A stretch of DNA of 64,000 nucleotides from Lysinibacillus parviboronicapiens (GTDB taxonomy: Bacteria; Bacillota; Bacilli; Bacillales_A; Planococcaceae). Below the pieces are notes generated by a model. The model did not search any database and had not been told where the DNA came from. It worked only from the letters and a program-made list of their open reading frames with translations. The stretch lies in the NCBI RefSeq assembly GCF_003049575.1, contig NZ_PYWI01000007.1:1-64000 (forward strand), in the 5' to 3' direction. Positions 45,816 to 54,669 of the stretch are shown here, one piece after another. Every line of letters begins with the position of its first letter. Position 1 is the first letter of the stretch. The translations under genes and the position numbers were made by a program.

Positions 45816-47609
45816 TTAGGATGAAGTTTGCGTTAATAAGAACCTTGGCGATTTCCAAAGTTCTGCCCACTTTTTGATGGCCGTAATAACAATTATTAAA
45901 CCTAGAATCAGCATAATGATTGACAATACACCATTTAGCACATTGTAACCAGCAGCTGCCGAATTCCAATAAACGTTCTTAATCATCCAATAACCTGCTA
46001 CATTGACAGTGACATATAAATAAGCTAATGGAATAAAGCATGTTAGCGCATATATTCGCTTGTCTGCCACTTTTAACACTATTGTTACACCACATACTAA
46101 ACCAATTGATGCCATTAACTGATTTGACACACCAAATAAAACCCAAATGGAGCTAATATCCCCAGAATACAATAAGTACCCCCACATAAAGCATGCTAAT
46201 GCACTCGCGACAATTGTACCAGGAATCCAATCTGTACGTTTTAACGGCTTATAAACATTGCCACCAAAATCTTGAATTAAGTAACGTGCTACACGTGTCC
46301 CCGCATCAATGGCTGTTAAAATAAAGACCGCTTCAAACATAATGACAAACTGATAGAAAAAAGAGGACATTTCTGCGAACCAAGGAATACCTGTAAAAAT
46401 ATCAGTCATCCCAACAGCAAGGGTCACTGCACCACCTGTTCGCCCCTCTAAATCCATTCCTATGCTCTGCGCTAATGTTTGTAAATGTACTGTTTCCATA
46501 CCTAATGTTGCAAAGACAGCTGGTGCTGAATTTATAGCAAAATAATCTGCAGGATGAAGAGCTGTTGCAGCAATTAATGCCATGACTCCTACTAAGGATT
46601 CTACTAACATCGCACCAAAACCAACGATACGAATATCTTCCCAACGATTAATCATTTTGGGTGTTGTCCCTGAACCAACGAAGGCATGGAAACCCGAAAT
46701 CGCGCCACAAGCAATAGTAATTGAGACGAATGGCCACACTGGACCTGCAATGACAGGACCACCCCCATGGATAAACTCTGTAATTGGCGGGAATTGAATC
46801 ATTGGATTTACGAAGAAAACACCGATGATTAAAGCAATAAATACGCCGATTTTCATAAAGCTACTTAAATAATCACGCGGCGCTAATAATAGCCACACAG
46901 GTAAAGCCGCCGCAAAAAATGCATAGATAGGTAGAATAATAGCTAAAATATCACGATCAAATGTTAAAAAATCACCTAAGGCTGTCCCTTGAATCATTGG
47001 GCCCATAAATACACCAATCATGAGCAATATAAAGCCAACCGTTGACGTGACAAGTAGATTTCCGGTTTTTCGATAGGCGATACCGACTAGCATCGCTATC
47101 GGAATCGTAATCCCTACCGCAAAAGTTCCCCAAGGATTGCGTTCTAACGCTCCAAGGACAACCATTGATAACCCAGCCATTGTAATCGTAATAATAAATA
47201 GCATGGCCAGTCCTGTACAAAAACCTGCGACAGGACCTAACTCCTCTTTCATTACTTCAGATAATGATTTACCACCATGGCGCATAGAGGCAAATAACAC
47301 AACAGCATCATGTACTGCACCACCAATCACTGCACCAATCAATAACCAAAGTAGTCCTGGTAAATAACCAAACTGTGCTGCTAAAATCGGTCCTACTAAC
47401 GGGCCTGCTGCAGCAATTGCCGCAAAATGATGTCCAAATGTTACCCATTTATTCGTCGGCACATAGTCTTTACCATCCTCCATAGTGTGCGCTGGGGTGG
47501 GTGTATCATCTGTAATTTTTAATACTTTCTTAGTAAAGAATATGCCATACAAACGATAGCTAATCATCAGTACACAAATGGAGCCAATTACAATTGTAAT
47601 CGCATTCAT
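45816..47609 (-). CDS. cstA: CstA-family transporter (carbon starvation protein)
   Basis: A 597-aa integral membrane protein with about 16 helices. Conserved CstA features: GHHFAAIAAAGPLVGPILAA near residue 60, MRHGGKSLSEV, and the GFHAFVGSGTTPKM segment around residue 310. Relatives import peptides (CstA) or pyruvate (BtsT). ATG 47609 is chosen from the spacing to AAGGAGTGA; a TTG directly before it is possible. A LytS/LytT-type two-component system is encoded just upstream on the same strand and a tandem repeat lies before the promoter, which suggests pyruvate or another small acid as substrate and signal. Confidence 0.92.
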   Translation of the reverse strand: MNAITIVIGSICVLMISYRLYGIFFTKKVLKITDDTPTPAHTMEDGKDYVPTNKWVTFGHHFAAIAAAGPLVGPILAAQFGYLPGLLWLLIGAVIGGAVHDAVVLFASMRHGGKSLSEVMKEELGPVAGFCTGLAMLFIITITMAGLSMVVLGALERNPWGTFAVGITIPIAMLVGIAYRKTGNLLVTSTVGFILLMIGVFMGPMIQGTALGDFLTFDRDILAIILPIYAFFAAALPVWLLLAPRDYLSSFMKIGVFIALIIGVFFVNPMIQFPPITEFIHGGGPVIAGPVWPFVSITIACGAISGFHAFVGSGTTPKMINRWEDIRIVGFGAMLVESLVGVMALIAATALHPADYFAINSAPAVFATLGMETVHLQTLAQSIGMDLEGRTGGAVTLAVGMTDIFTGIPWFAEMSSFFYQFVIMFEAVFILTAIDAGTRVARYLIQDFGGNVYKPLKRTDWIPGTIVASALACFMWGYLLYSGDISSIWVLFGVSNQLMASIGLVCGVTIVLKVADKRIYALTCFIPLAYLYVTVNVAGYWMIKNVYWNSAAAGYNVLNGVLSIIMLILGLIIVITAIKKWAELWKSPRFLLTQTSS

Positions 47610-47657
47610 CAAATCACTCCTTTTACTTTTTTCACATCATAGCAAATGAAATAAACA

Positions 47658-47686
47658 AATATTCGTTAAATTCACTGAAATGTCAG
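47658..47686 (-). promoter_or_regulatory. Candidate cstA promoter
   Basis: Minus strand CTGACA (47681-47686), 17-nt spacer, AATATT (47658-47663). The weak -10 suits an activator-dependent promoter. Confidence 0.5.
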
Positions 47687-47692
47687 AAATTA

Positions 47693-47722
47693 AAGTTGAA
47701 AGGATATATTCTTCGGTTGAAA
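47693..47722 (-). promoter_or_regulatory. Tandem repeat upstream of cstA, candidate LytTR binding site
   Basis: Two direct repeats, TTTCAACCG and TTTCAACTT on the minus strand (47714-47722 and 47693-47701), spaced 21 bp start to start, ending 6 bp before the -35 box. LytTR proteins typically bind two direct ~9-bp repeats 12-13 bp apart just upstream of promoters. Confidence 0.55.
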
Positions 47723-47727
47723 TGCAA

Positions 47728-48474
47728 CTACTTTGTTAAATCAAAAATCTTACGTACATCCTTCATGTATAGCCGACTCACTGGAATAGAATGCCTATTA
47801 TGCAAAATCAAATTATATTTAGAACTACTCCAAGGCTCTAGCTCCACAATATGCTCTAAATTGACGATAAACGCACGATGCACGCGTACAAAACCTTTTA
47901 AAGCAAGCTTTTTCTCAAGCGCCACTAATGATTCGGAGGCAAAATAACTGCCGTTGTCAGTGACAATAATGGTCTTACTATCTTCAGAAGTACAATACAA
48001 AATTTCCTGTATTTTAATGAGTAAAATTCGATCGTTTACATACACTGTCAGCTTATCAAGCTTGTCTAATTGCAAATACTTTAACGCTTCCATTGTTTTG
48101 GCTTGGGTGGCATTTCTTTTTGCCATTAACCTTTCCATTGCATGTTGTACACGCTCTGCTTCAAAAGGCTTTAATATATAATCGAATGCGTTCACTTCAA
48201 ATGCCTGTAATGCAAACTCGTCATAGGCCGTTGCAAAAATAATTTCAGGCTTATGTACGATTTGCTCAAGTTTTTTTGCTAACTCTAGACCATTTTCAAC
48301 ACCTAGCTCAATATCTAAAAATACACAGTCTATTTGTCCAAACTGAGAATTCTTTAATAATTCTTCTATATTATCGGCTTCTCCTGTGATATGCACTAGC
48401 TTGGTTTGGTCTAGTAAATAACGTAATTCAGCTCTTGCTAAAGGTTCATCATCTACAATAAATACATTTAACAT
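47728..48474 (-). CDS. LytTR-type response regulator
   Basis: A 248-aa response regulator. The receiver domain (1-120) has acidic residues VDDEP, phosphoacceptor Asp in CVFLDIELG (about 54) and Lys in YILKPFE (about 102). The C-terminal LytTR DNA-binding domain (about 145-245) has RVHRAFIVNLEHI and YNLILHNRHSIPVSR. It is four bases downstream of its partner kinase, like the LytT, BtsR and YpdB group. GGGAG precedes ATG 48474. Confidence 0.93.
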   Translation of the reverse strand: MLNVFIVDDEPLARAELRYLLDQTKLVHITGEADNIEELLKNSQFGQIDCVFLDIELGVENGLELAKKLEQIVHKPEIIFATAYDEFALQAFEVNAFDYILKPFEAERVQHAMERLMAKRNATQAKTMEALKYLQLDKLDKLTVYVNDRILLIKIQEILYCTSEDSKTIIVTDNGSYFASESLVALEKKLALKGFVRVHRAFIVNLEHIVELEPWSSSKYNLILHNRHSIPVSRLYMKDVRKIFDLTK

Positions 48475-48478
48475 GTGT

Positions 48479-50233
48479 CTACTCCCATCTTGTAGCTTTT
48501 AAAGGTAGTTGAATTTTAATCTTCGTCCCCACGTCTAACGTACTTAAAATTTGAAAATCTGCTTCTTTTCCATAAATTTCATGTATACGCTGATAAATAT
48601 TCCACAAGGCAGTACCTGTTCCTTGCTCAGATTGCATAATGCTTTTTCCTAGCTGTTTAACCTGCTCTTTTCTCATACCACAACCATTATCCTCAGTTAA
48701 TAGTAAGAGTTTATTATCGACTCGTTGTACCTGCACAAAAATTTTGCCTTCCTTGCGATTTTTAAAAGCATGGTAAATTGCGTTTTCAACAAGTGGCTGT
48801 AAGGTAAATGGGGGAATGTGCACATCGAAAAGTGACGCATCTACTTGAAATTGCACATTATAGCGATTAGGAAATCTGGTCTGCTCAATCGCCAAATAAG
48901 CTTCAATATGGTCAATTTCATTTTTTAACGGGATGAGCATTTGACGCGCTCCTTGTAAATTACTTCTGAAAAATGTGCTAAGTTTTAACAGTAATGCTCT
49001 CGCTTCATTTGCATCTGTACGAATTAAGCTTGAAATCGTGTTGAGGCTATTAAAGAAAAAGTGTGGATGTACTTGTGCTTGAAGTGCTTTAATTTCAGCA
49101 TCCTTTAATAATTTCCTCTGTCTTTCAATTTCAGCATATTCAAGCTGTGATGAGAATAGTCGACTTAGTCCTTCTGCTAGCTCCTTCTTAACTCCTGTTA
49201 AAGAAGTTGCATTCATAAAATAGAGCTTTAACGTGCCTACCGTGTGTTGCTGTACTTTTAATGGTAATACGATTGCTGCATTTAACGGACAGTCGTGATG
49301 TGGGCAATGGATTTCTTTTGCAGATGTAGCTGTAATAATATGCCCCTCTACTAAAACCCGCTTCGTAAGCGACGTCATGATTTCACGATGTATTAAATGG
49401 TGGTCTTCACCGACACCCACATGCGCTAAAATTCCATTGGTGTCCGTAATGGCGACTGCATCGACCTTTATCTCTCTTTTGATAATTTCTGCAACCGTTT
49501 GGCACGATTCTTCATTTAAACCTTTGCGAAAATGCTCAATTGTAAGTTGTGCAATCGAAAAGGCTTGATGTGTTTGTAATGCCTTTGTACGCTCTTCCTC
49601 GTCAATAAACGTTTTAATAATCATAAAAAATATAAAAATTCCAAAAGCATTCATCATAATCATGGGCATCGCAATTAACGAAACTAATTGTAATGCCTGT
49701 TCAAATGGCCTTGCGATGGCTAAAATAACAATCATTTGCAGGGTTTCTGCGCAAATCCCTATCATAACAGCTTTTTTATAGGAGAAAGTTTGACGGATTT
49801 TTAACTGCTGACTTAAACCACCTGTGATGAATCCGGCTAATATTGTTGAGACACCGCAGGCAATCGCAGTAAAACCGCCAAGTGTAATTCGATGAACTCC
49901 AGCAATAATACCCACACAGACGCCAACAAAGGGCCCTCCAAATATTCCAGCAATCGCAACACCAATTAGTCTGGTATTCGCAATGGCTTCTTCCGCATTT
50001 ATAGTACTATGTATCATCTGATTTAGTGGATGAATTGTACCACTTTCGATTTTGATACCCGTATAACTGCTAACGACACTCAATGCGCTGAAAATAAGGA
50101 CAAGCCATATTTTTTCTTTCAATCCTTGTTCTTGGAATAGCATATCTCTGAAGAGTCGCCACCTTGACATTAAAAAGGCAAAGACGATAATCAGCCCTAC
50201 CCGCTCCAACATAAACAAAAAAAGTTCCATCAT
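48479..50233 (-). CDS. LytS-type sensor histidine kinase
   Basis: A 584-aa kinase. The N-terminal 5TM-5TMR_LYT sensor (about 1-205) includes NTRLIGVAIAGIFGGPFVG; a GAF domain (about 220-360) has two Cys-His pairs in ATSAKEIHCPHHDCPL, which could bind a metal; then the histidine kinase with phosphoacceptor His in LQAQVHPHFFFNSLNTIS (about 393) and ATPase motifs LVENAIYHAFKN and EDNGCGM. The family senses pyruvate or similar metabolites in E. coli BtsS and B. subtilis LytS. It forms an operon with the response regulator and is adjacent to cstA. Confidence 0.93.
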   Translation of the reverse strand: MMELFLFMLERVGLIIVFAFLMSRWRLFRDMLFQEQGLKEKIWLVLIFSALSVVSSYTGIKIESGTIHPLNQMIHSTINAEEAIANTRLIGVAIAGIFGGPFVGVCVGIIAGVHRITLGGFTAIACGVSTILAGFITGGLSQQLKIRQTFSYKKAVMIGICAETLQMIVILAIARPFEQALQLVSLIAMPMIMMNAFGIFIFFMIIKTFIDEEERTKALQTHQAFSIAQLTIEHFRKGLNEESCQTVAEIIKREIKVDAVAITDTNGILAHVGVGEDHHLIHREIMTSLTKRVLVEGHIITATSAKEIHCPHHDCPLNAAIVLPLKVQQHTVGTLKLYFMNATSLTGVKKELAEGLSRLFSSQLEYAEIERQRKLLKDAEIKALQAQVHPHFFFNSLNTISSLIRTDANEARALLLKLSTFFRSNLQGARQMLIPLKNEIDHIEAYLAIEQTRFPNRYNVQFQVDASLFDVHIPPFTLQPLVENAIYHAFKNRKEGKIFVQVQRVDNKLLLLTEDNGCGMRKEQVKQLGKSIMQSEQGTGTALWNIYQRIHEIYGKEADFQILSTLDVGTKIKIQLPLKATRWE

Positions 50234-50254
50234 AGGTCCCCTCCGCTATCGCAT

Positions 50255-50752
50255 TTACTTTTTAAAGAACAATTTATAGGATGAGTAACCAAATACATCT
50301 CCTGGATTAATACCCTCTATCGCGTCCAGTCGATGTTTTTCAAATTGATTGAACACCATTTCCCTCAGCATCACAGAAGTCATTTCATCTTGTGCAAGCT
50401 CTTTTGGATACAGCCATTTCGCTTCTAGCAATTCATTTTCCTGAATACATAATGCTTGTTGCTCATCACTCATCCTACAATAAAAAATGGCCATATTATC
50501 ACTGATGTCATTTCGGATGACTCCTGTTCGGAAACCAATTAAGCCCGATACTAAACAGTCGATCCCAGTCTCTTCTTTTATTTCTCGTACAATTGCTTCA
50601 TCAATTGTTTCACCTGCATTGACAAAACCAGCAGGTAATGACCAACGTCCATGTAAACCACTATATGCTTTTTTAACAACAAGCCATTGTCCAAGCTGAT
50701 TAACAGTGACCCCCGCTACCCCTAGCCAAACTTTTCCTCTATCTTTCTTCAT
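50255..50752 (-). CDS. NUDIX hydrolase
   Basis: A 165-aa protein with the NUDIX box [20 protein letters not shown], matching GX5EX7REUXEEXGU in the pattern region at about residues 40-62. It hydrolyses nucleoside diphosphate derivatives; the substrate is unknown. ATG 50752 follows GAGGTG; an upstream ATG at 50788 lacks a ribosome site. Located upstream of the lytS-like gene on the same strand with a 21-bp gap, so it could be cotranscribed. Confidence 0.88.
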   Translation of the reverse strand: MKKDRGKVWLGVAGVTVNQLGQWLVVKKAYSGLHGRWSLPAGFVNAGETIDEAIVREIKEETGIDCLVSGLIGFRTGVIRNDISDNMAIFYCRMSDEQQALCIQENELLEAKWLYPKELAQDEMTSVMLREMVFNQFEKHRLDAIEGINPGDVFGYSSYKLFFKK

Positions 50753-50853
50753 ATCCTTCACCTCTATGTCCTTATTATAACTTTTCATTTTCTAGTGTTT
50801 GAAGCGTTAATTTTGAATTATTAGATATTTAATGTTTCATACTCCTTTCCACA

Positions 50854-50890
50854 CTAAAAAGCCTCTACCGTAAAAACGACAGAGACTTTT
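50854..50890 (-). terminator. Probable terminator after the marR gene
   Basis: AAAAGCCTCT (50857-50866) pairs with AGAGACTTTT (50881-50890), one mismatch, with a U-run on the minus strand. Confidence 0.6.
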
Positions 50891-51017
50891 AAATTTTTCT
50901 ATAGCAGCATGATGTCAACCAACTAAAAATAGCGCATTATTATGTATACCTTTTTCTTACCCACACTAATTTATAGTTAGACTTCATTCGAGAGCGGTAC
51001 CAAAACACAATGCAAGA

Positions 51018-51476
51018 CTAAGCAATTGGATGTTTCGCTTCTAAATGCTCAATACTCCAATTAAGGTTTAGTATATTTTTTAAGTTTGTCACTTGTTCTT
51101 CTCCAATTGTGTCGACCAGTTGCTGTTCGATTTCCGATTTATAATGCTCATTTTTCTCATAGCAAACTTCACCAAATTCCGTCATACGTATCACTTTGTG
51201 TTTTTTACTATGCTCGGCATTGCTAACCTCCACCAAGCCTTTTGCTTCTAAACTTTTTATAAATTTATGCGTGGCTTGTCGAGAAAAATCAACGTCTTTC
51301 GTTACTTCCGAAATCGTCGGTTGATTCTTATAAATCCTCCCCAAAATACACCATTCTGAATTAGAGATATAAATATTATGATTATGATTCCACTTATCTT
51401 CAGCAAGTCGTCGAAGTACTTCGTGACGTTCGCTCAACAAATCAATTACATCTCGATTTTGCAATTCGTCCTTCAA
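51018..51476 (-). CDS. MarR-family transcriptional regulator
   Basis: A 152-aa winged-helix regulator. The recognition region is PTISEVTKDVDFSRQATHKF (about 53-72) and the wing follows in EVSNAEHSKKHKVIRMT. The start is TTG 51476 with AAGGTG six bases upstream. It probably represses both itself and the divergent CarD-like gene through the two palindromes in between. The ligand is unknown. Confidence 0.88.
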   Translation of the reverse strand: MKDELQNRDVIDLLSERHEVLRRLAEDKWNHNHNIYISNSEWCILGRIYKNQPTISEVTKDVDFSRQATHKFIKSLEAKGLVEVSNAEHSKKHKVIRMTEFGEVCYEKNEHYKSEIEQQLVDTIGEEQVTNLKNILNLNWSIEHLEAKHPIA

Positions 51477-51533
51477 CTAGTTCACCTTCATTCCATATTT
51501 TTCGTAATCACTATACAAAAAAAAAGCACATTC

Positions 51534-51548
51534 GTCAACTAAGTTGAC
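51534..51548. promoter_or_regulatory. Palindromic operator 1 (MarR-CarD intergenic)
   Basis: Perfect palindrome GTCAACTAAGTTGAC. It contains the -35 (TTGACA, 51544-51549) of the plus-strand promoter. Confidence 0.78.
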
Positions 51549-51572
51549 AAAAGTCATTTAATTGCTTACAAT
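51544..51572 (+). promoter_or_regulatory. Promoter of the CarD-like gene
   Basis: -35 TTGACA (51544-51549), 17-nt spacer, -10 TACAAT (51567-51572). Its start point would fall near or in operator 2. Confidence 0.8.
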
Positions 51573-51584
51573 TAATTTAGTCAA
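51556..51584 (-). promoter_or_regulatory. Promoter of the marR gene
   Basis: Minus strand -35 TTGACT (51579-51584, in operator 2), 17-nt spacer, -10 TTAAAT (51556-51561). It faces the plus-strand promoter and overlaps it almost fully. Confidence 0.7.
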
Positions 51585-51594
51585 CTTAGTTGAC
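51580..51594. promoter_or_regulatory. Palindromic operator 2 (MarR-CarD intergenic)
   Basis: Perfect palindrome GTCAACTTAGTTGAC, identical to operator 1 except for the central base, centres 46 bp apart. Confidence 0.78.
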
Positions 51595-51620
51595 AATAAT
51601 GTTTGATGGAGGGAATATAC

Positions 51621-52112
51621 ATGTACAATGTTGGCGATGTAGTCATTTATTCATCACATGGACTTTGTTCAATTGAAGATATTTGTGAACAAACCTTTAG
51701 CGACATTACAAAAACTTATTACGTTTTACAACCATTCAACGATTTAAAATTAACAATTCGTACCCCTACTAACAATGCAAAAAAACAGCTTAGAAATATT
51801 ATTGAAAAAGAAGAAGCAATTGAAATTTTACATTCGTTTACGTCTCCCGGCGTGGAGTGGATTGAACAAAACACTCATCGCATGAGATTCCATGTAGAAA
51901 TCATTAAAACCGGCGATAGACAAAAACAAGCAAACCTCTTAAACACTTTGCTTCGTAAAAAGTTAGAATATGAGGCAAACGATAAAAAATTCCCAAATCA
52001 AGAAGAAAAATTACTTCAATCTTTACAAGAAATTATATTTTCCGAATTCTCCATTGCCCTCGATAAACCATCAGATGAAATTTATGAATATGTATTAACA
52101 CAACTTAATTAA
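51621..52112 (+). CDS. CarD-like RNA polymerase-interacting protein
   Basis: A 163-aa protein. The N-terminal CarD/RID-like domain (about 1-60) has the opening YNVGDVVIYSSHGLCSIEDI and PFNDLKLTIRTPT; the rest is helical and ends in LQEIIFSEFSIALDKPSDEI. CarD family proteins bind the polymerase beta subunit and tune initiation. ATG 51621 follows GGAGGG. Control by the divergent MarR regulator would place a polymerase-binding factor under a ligand-responsive repressor. Confidence 0.85.
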   Translation: MYNVGDVVIYSSHGLCSIEDICEQTFSDITKTYYVLQPFNDLKLTIRTPTNNAKKQLRNIIEKEEAIEILHSFTSPGVEWIEQNTHRMRFHVEIIKTGDRQKQANLLNTLLRKKLEYEANDKKFPNQEEKLLQSLQEIIFSEFSIALDKPSDEIYEYVLTQLN

Positions 52113-52134
52113 CAATTTATTGACGGTACATAAA

Positions 52135-52178
52135 GAAGCCACGACTGTTTCTCTCAAGAAATCATCGTGGCTTCTTTT
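52135..52178 (+). terminator. Intrinsic terminator of the CarD-like gene
   Basis: Perfect 10-bp stem GAAGCCACGA (52135-52144) with TCGTGGCTTC (52165-52174), then TTTTC. Confidence 0.85.
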
Positions 52179-52179
52179 C

Positions 52180-52503
52180 ATAGTCAATATAACCAGACCT
52201 ATGGCGTACCTGCTACCGTTTTCTTCTTCTTTGAGATTCTTTATTCTCCTCATAGGATTATCTGGTTCATCAATAAATTCTTATCAACAAGATATTGGAA
52301 GCGAGGTTGTTGCTTATCGTATCGCTGACCTCATTAGCTACTCTTTGTCTCTCTTACATGTACCCTTTAATATGAAACGGTTTAATGCTCTGCTCTCTAC
52401 GTCTTCAAATCAAGTTCATCAAGTATAAAGTCCTTCCAACTATTCAAGCAGTGCACACAAATCTCTATGTACTTGTTAGAAAGTGTTCATTTAGAGCGAA
52501 ATT
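52180..52503. other. Gap without a supported gene
   Basis: A plus-strand frame of ~100 codons spans the terminator and this gap but starts inside the terminator, has no ribosome site, and its sequence is not protein-like. I see no promoter or hairpin here beyond the terminator at the left. Confidence 0.4.
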
Positions 52504-53589
52504 TTATTTACGATAATACGTTAATCTTGCTGATGTATAAAGATTGTCATCATTCACAGTGATCAAAGCTGTGTAGCCATTCTTTTCCCAGTTTGAATGT
52601 AAACTGCTATATTTTGTATAGGTAAATTGATAGTAATTACCAAATTCTGTAACCCCTTGTCTATGTAGTCGGTCATGTAAAGTAGACATTTGATCCCATG
52701 TGTGATAACTATCTTGTTCAGGAAGAAAATCATAGCTAATATACTCTAATTGCCCACCCAAAAAAATGTATGTCAACTCTGCTGAATAGCCATATTTTGT
52801 TGTTTCATAGATTAAATAAGTCTCTCTACCATCTTGAAGTTTTTGTATTAACTTTGATTTTTCATTTTTCTCTACATCACGAATAGTCAATTTAAAGTTA
52901 ATATTATTGAAAGGCACAACAGGTTTCTTTGTGGATAAAAATGCATCTACTACGTATCCTTTGATATCGCCAGCGGTCACATAAGACCAACCTACTAATG
53001 TAGCATGTACAGTTACCTGTGTACCATTACTTAATGAGCCTACTGAAGCTCCAGATTGACTAGCAATATTTCGAACAATAACCCCACTACCAGTATTAAC
53101 GTACTTTGTCGTTGTTTTAGCCTGCCCAATAAAATCGGATTTAACATAGCCTACCACATTGCCATATTGCACAAATGACCAACCATTCCCTACTGATCCA
53201 TAGTCTTCCACAATCATATTATACTTTAATGTAGCTAATGTTGGCGCTGAAGGAGATGGCTCAGATTTCACAACAAGACCACTTTTAGATTTTGCGATTT
53301 TAATGGTGGAAGGTGGAATACTTAAAAAAGAAGAAGTAACATATCCCTTTACATCTCCTGCTTGAATGTGAGACCAACCATTTGAAGAAGAAAACTCTAT
53401 TACAAATTCATCCTTAGCTAGATTACCAATGGAATTGGCTGTATCATTCGGCGACTCTCTCACAAGCAAGGTTGAGCCACTTACAACCTTCACTGTTCGA
53501 TAATCAGCCGCATCTGCTACTTGGTGCTGTATGCTAAATAGCATCACGAGTACAAAAACTGCAACAAACCATTTCTTGAGTATATTCAA
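52504..53589 (-). CDS. Secreted protein with three bacterial SH3 domains
   Basis: A 361-aa exported protein. The signal peptide (about 1-27) ends AVADA-like (HQVADAADY). Three SH3_3-type repeats follow at about 32-92, 96-155 and 158-218, each with a L(V)VR-x-S and a G-W-S/T-V/I...G-x-V-K/T-G-Y-V pattern. The last ~140 residues form a separate domain without a recognised family. SH3 repeats of this type bind peptidoglycan, so a cell-wall-associated role is likely; no catalytic domain is evident. The start is TTG 53589 behind GGGGG. Confidence 0.82.
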   Translation of the reverse strand: MNILKKWFVAVFVLVMLFSIQHQVADAADYRTVKVVSGSTLLVRESPNDTANSIGNLAKDEFVIEFSSSNGWSHIQAGDVKGYVTSSFLSIPPSTIKIAKSKSGLVVKSEPSPSAPTLATLKYNMIVEDYGSVGNGWSFVQYGNVVGYVKSDFIGQAKTTTKYVNTGSGVIVRNIASQSGASVGSLSNGTQVTVHATLVGWSYVTAGDIKGYVVDAFLSTKKPVVPFNNINFKLTIRDVEKNEKSKLIQKLQDGRETYLIYETTKYGYSAELTYIFLGGQLEYISYDFLPEQDSYHTWDQMSTLHDRLHRQGVTEFGNYYQFTYTKYSSLHSNWEKNGYTALITVNDDNLYTSARLTYYRK

Positions 53590-53716
53590 TCAATTTACCC
53601 CCTTATATATTTTCACTATTCTACCATTTATCCTATTGACTGTATATATTTCCATAATATCTATTACTAAATTTTAAGTTTGTAATGACCAATAAAACAT
53701 ATAATGGTAACAATTA

Positions 53717-53743
53717 CGCCTCAGCATAATTGCTGCTGAGGCG
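53717..53743. repeat. Perfect hairpin in intergenic DNA
   Basis: CGCCTCAGC (53717-53725) with GCTGAGGCG (53735-53743). No U-run follows on either strand. Confidence 0.7.
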
Positions 53744-53761
53744 CATATAAAGAATGTGTCT

Positions 53762-53791
53762 GGATTTTTTCGAACTCGCTCGAAAAAATCC
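53762..53791. repeat. Second perfect hairpin in intergenic DNA
   Basis: 12-bp arms GGATTTTTTCGA and TCGAAAAAATCC around a 6-nt loop. With the hairpin at 53717 it sits in a 350-bp gap (53590-53938) that has no gene I can support. Confidence 0.7.
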
Positions 53792-53938
53792 TCTTCTAAA
53801 TCCGTGACATTCGCCGGGGATTCTTATCTTTCAAGAACTGTTTTCTTCTAAAATATAGAGCTAGAAAAAATCTTTGGATATTCCTTCTCCATTGCCACCT
53901 TACCGATAGCTGTTCATTTCTTCTTTTTTAAAACCATA

Positions 53939-53994
53939 CAAAAAAAGCCTCCTCAATTTGATATGTTTTCGCAACATACAAATCAAAAAGGCTT
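53939..53994 (-). terminator. Terminator downstream of the HesB/IscA gene
   Basis: Outer AAGCCT/AGGCTT pairing (53945-53950, 53989-53994) with an inner TTTGAT/ATCAAA and ATGTT/AACAT stem; the minus strand ends in a run of U. Confidence 0.65.
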
Positions 53995-54110
53995 AGTAAC
54001 TACAATCCTAAATACATCATTTTAGGGTTGTGTTTACACATTTTCAGGATTGTTTACACACCAATTTCTACTGTTTTACGACCCTAATTCAATATTCCCA
54101 AAATATTCAA

Positions 54111-54485
54111 TCAATCACAAACCTCAGGCGTACCTTCACGTTTTGCCGCTTTAAAGCTTGTGCCACAGCCACACGATGCGATAGCATTTGGATTATCGAT
54201 GGTGAACCCGCCGCCCATAAGCGATTGTTTATAGTCAATTTTCGTTCCCGTTAAAATAGGCGCATCTTCGCGGGTAACAAGAATAGTTAAACCATGCTGT
54301 ACATCTTCGAAATCCTCATCTTTTTTCTCTTTATCGAAATGCATACCGTACGATAGGCCACTACATCCGCCACCATTCACAACGACGCGTAAAAAAGAAC
54401 CTTGCTCTTCATTATGCTCCATCATTTCATTAATATGAAAGACTGCCGCTTCAGTCACTTCTATTACTTGCTTTAAACTTGTCAT
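54111..54485 (-). CDS. yutM: HesB/IscA-type iron-sulfur assembly protein (YutM-like)
   Basis: A 124-aa A-type carrier. The three cysteines that hold the cluster are in GGGCSGLSYGM (about 46) and CGCGTSF (about 106-108). ATG 54485 follows AAGGTG with family-like start TSLKQVIEVTEAA; a longer in-frame extension upstream is not protein-like. It delivers [Fe-S] clusters to target proteins; the NifU-like gene nearby (55408) and lipA (60867) fit this role. Confidence 0.9.
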   Translation of the reverse strand: MTSLKQVIEVTEAAVFHINEMMEHNEEQGSFLRVVVNGGGCSGLSYGMHFDKEKKDEDFEDVQHGLTILVTREDAPILTGTKIDYKQSLMGGGFTIDNPNAIASCGCGTSFKAAKREGTPEVCD

Positions 54486-54669
54486 CCCTTCACCTTCTTT
54501 CTTATCCATTATCATATCAATTTTGACCATTGTATGACAAACATTCAGCTTCAAGTGTATTTTTAGCAATATTCCCTTTTTATTCACTTAATTAGTATTT
54601 TTTATTCATGTACATAACAAATGAATTGGTATAATAGTTATAATAACGTCGATGAAAGAGGTATAAATT

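Noticed and set aside
52120..52428. 102-codon plus-strand frame after the CarD-like gene
   Set aside because: It begins in front of a clear terminator, lacks a ribosome site and is Ser/Leu-rich without recognisable motifs.
54026..54062. Repeated TGTTTACAC words downstream of the HesB/IscA gene as a DnaA or regulatory cluster
   Set aside because: They do not match the DnaA box and lie behind a gene rather than before one.
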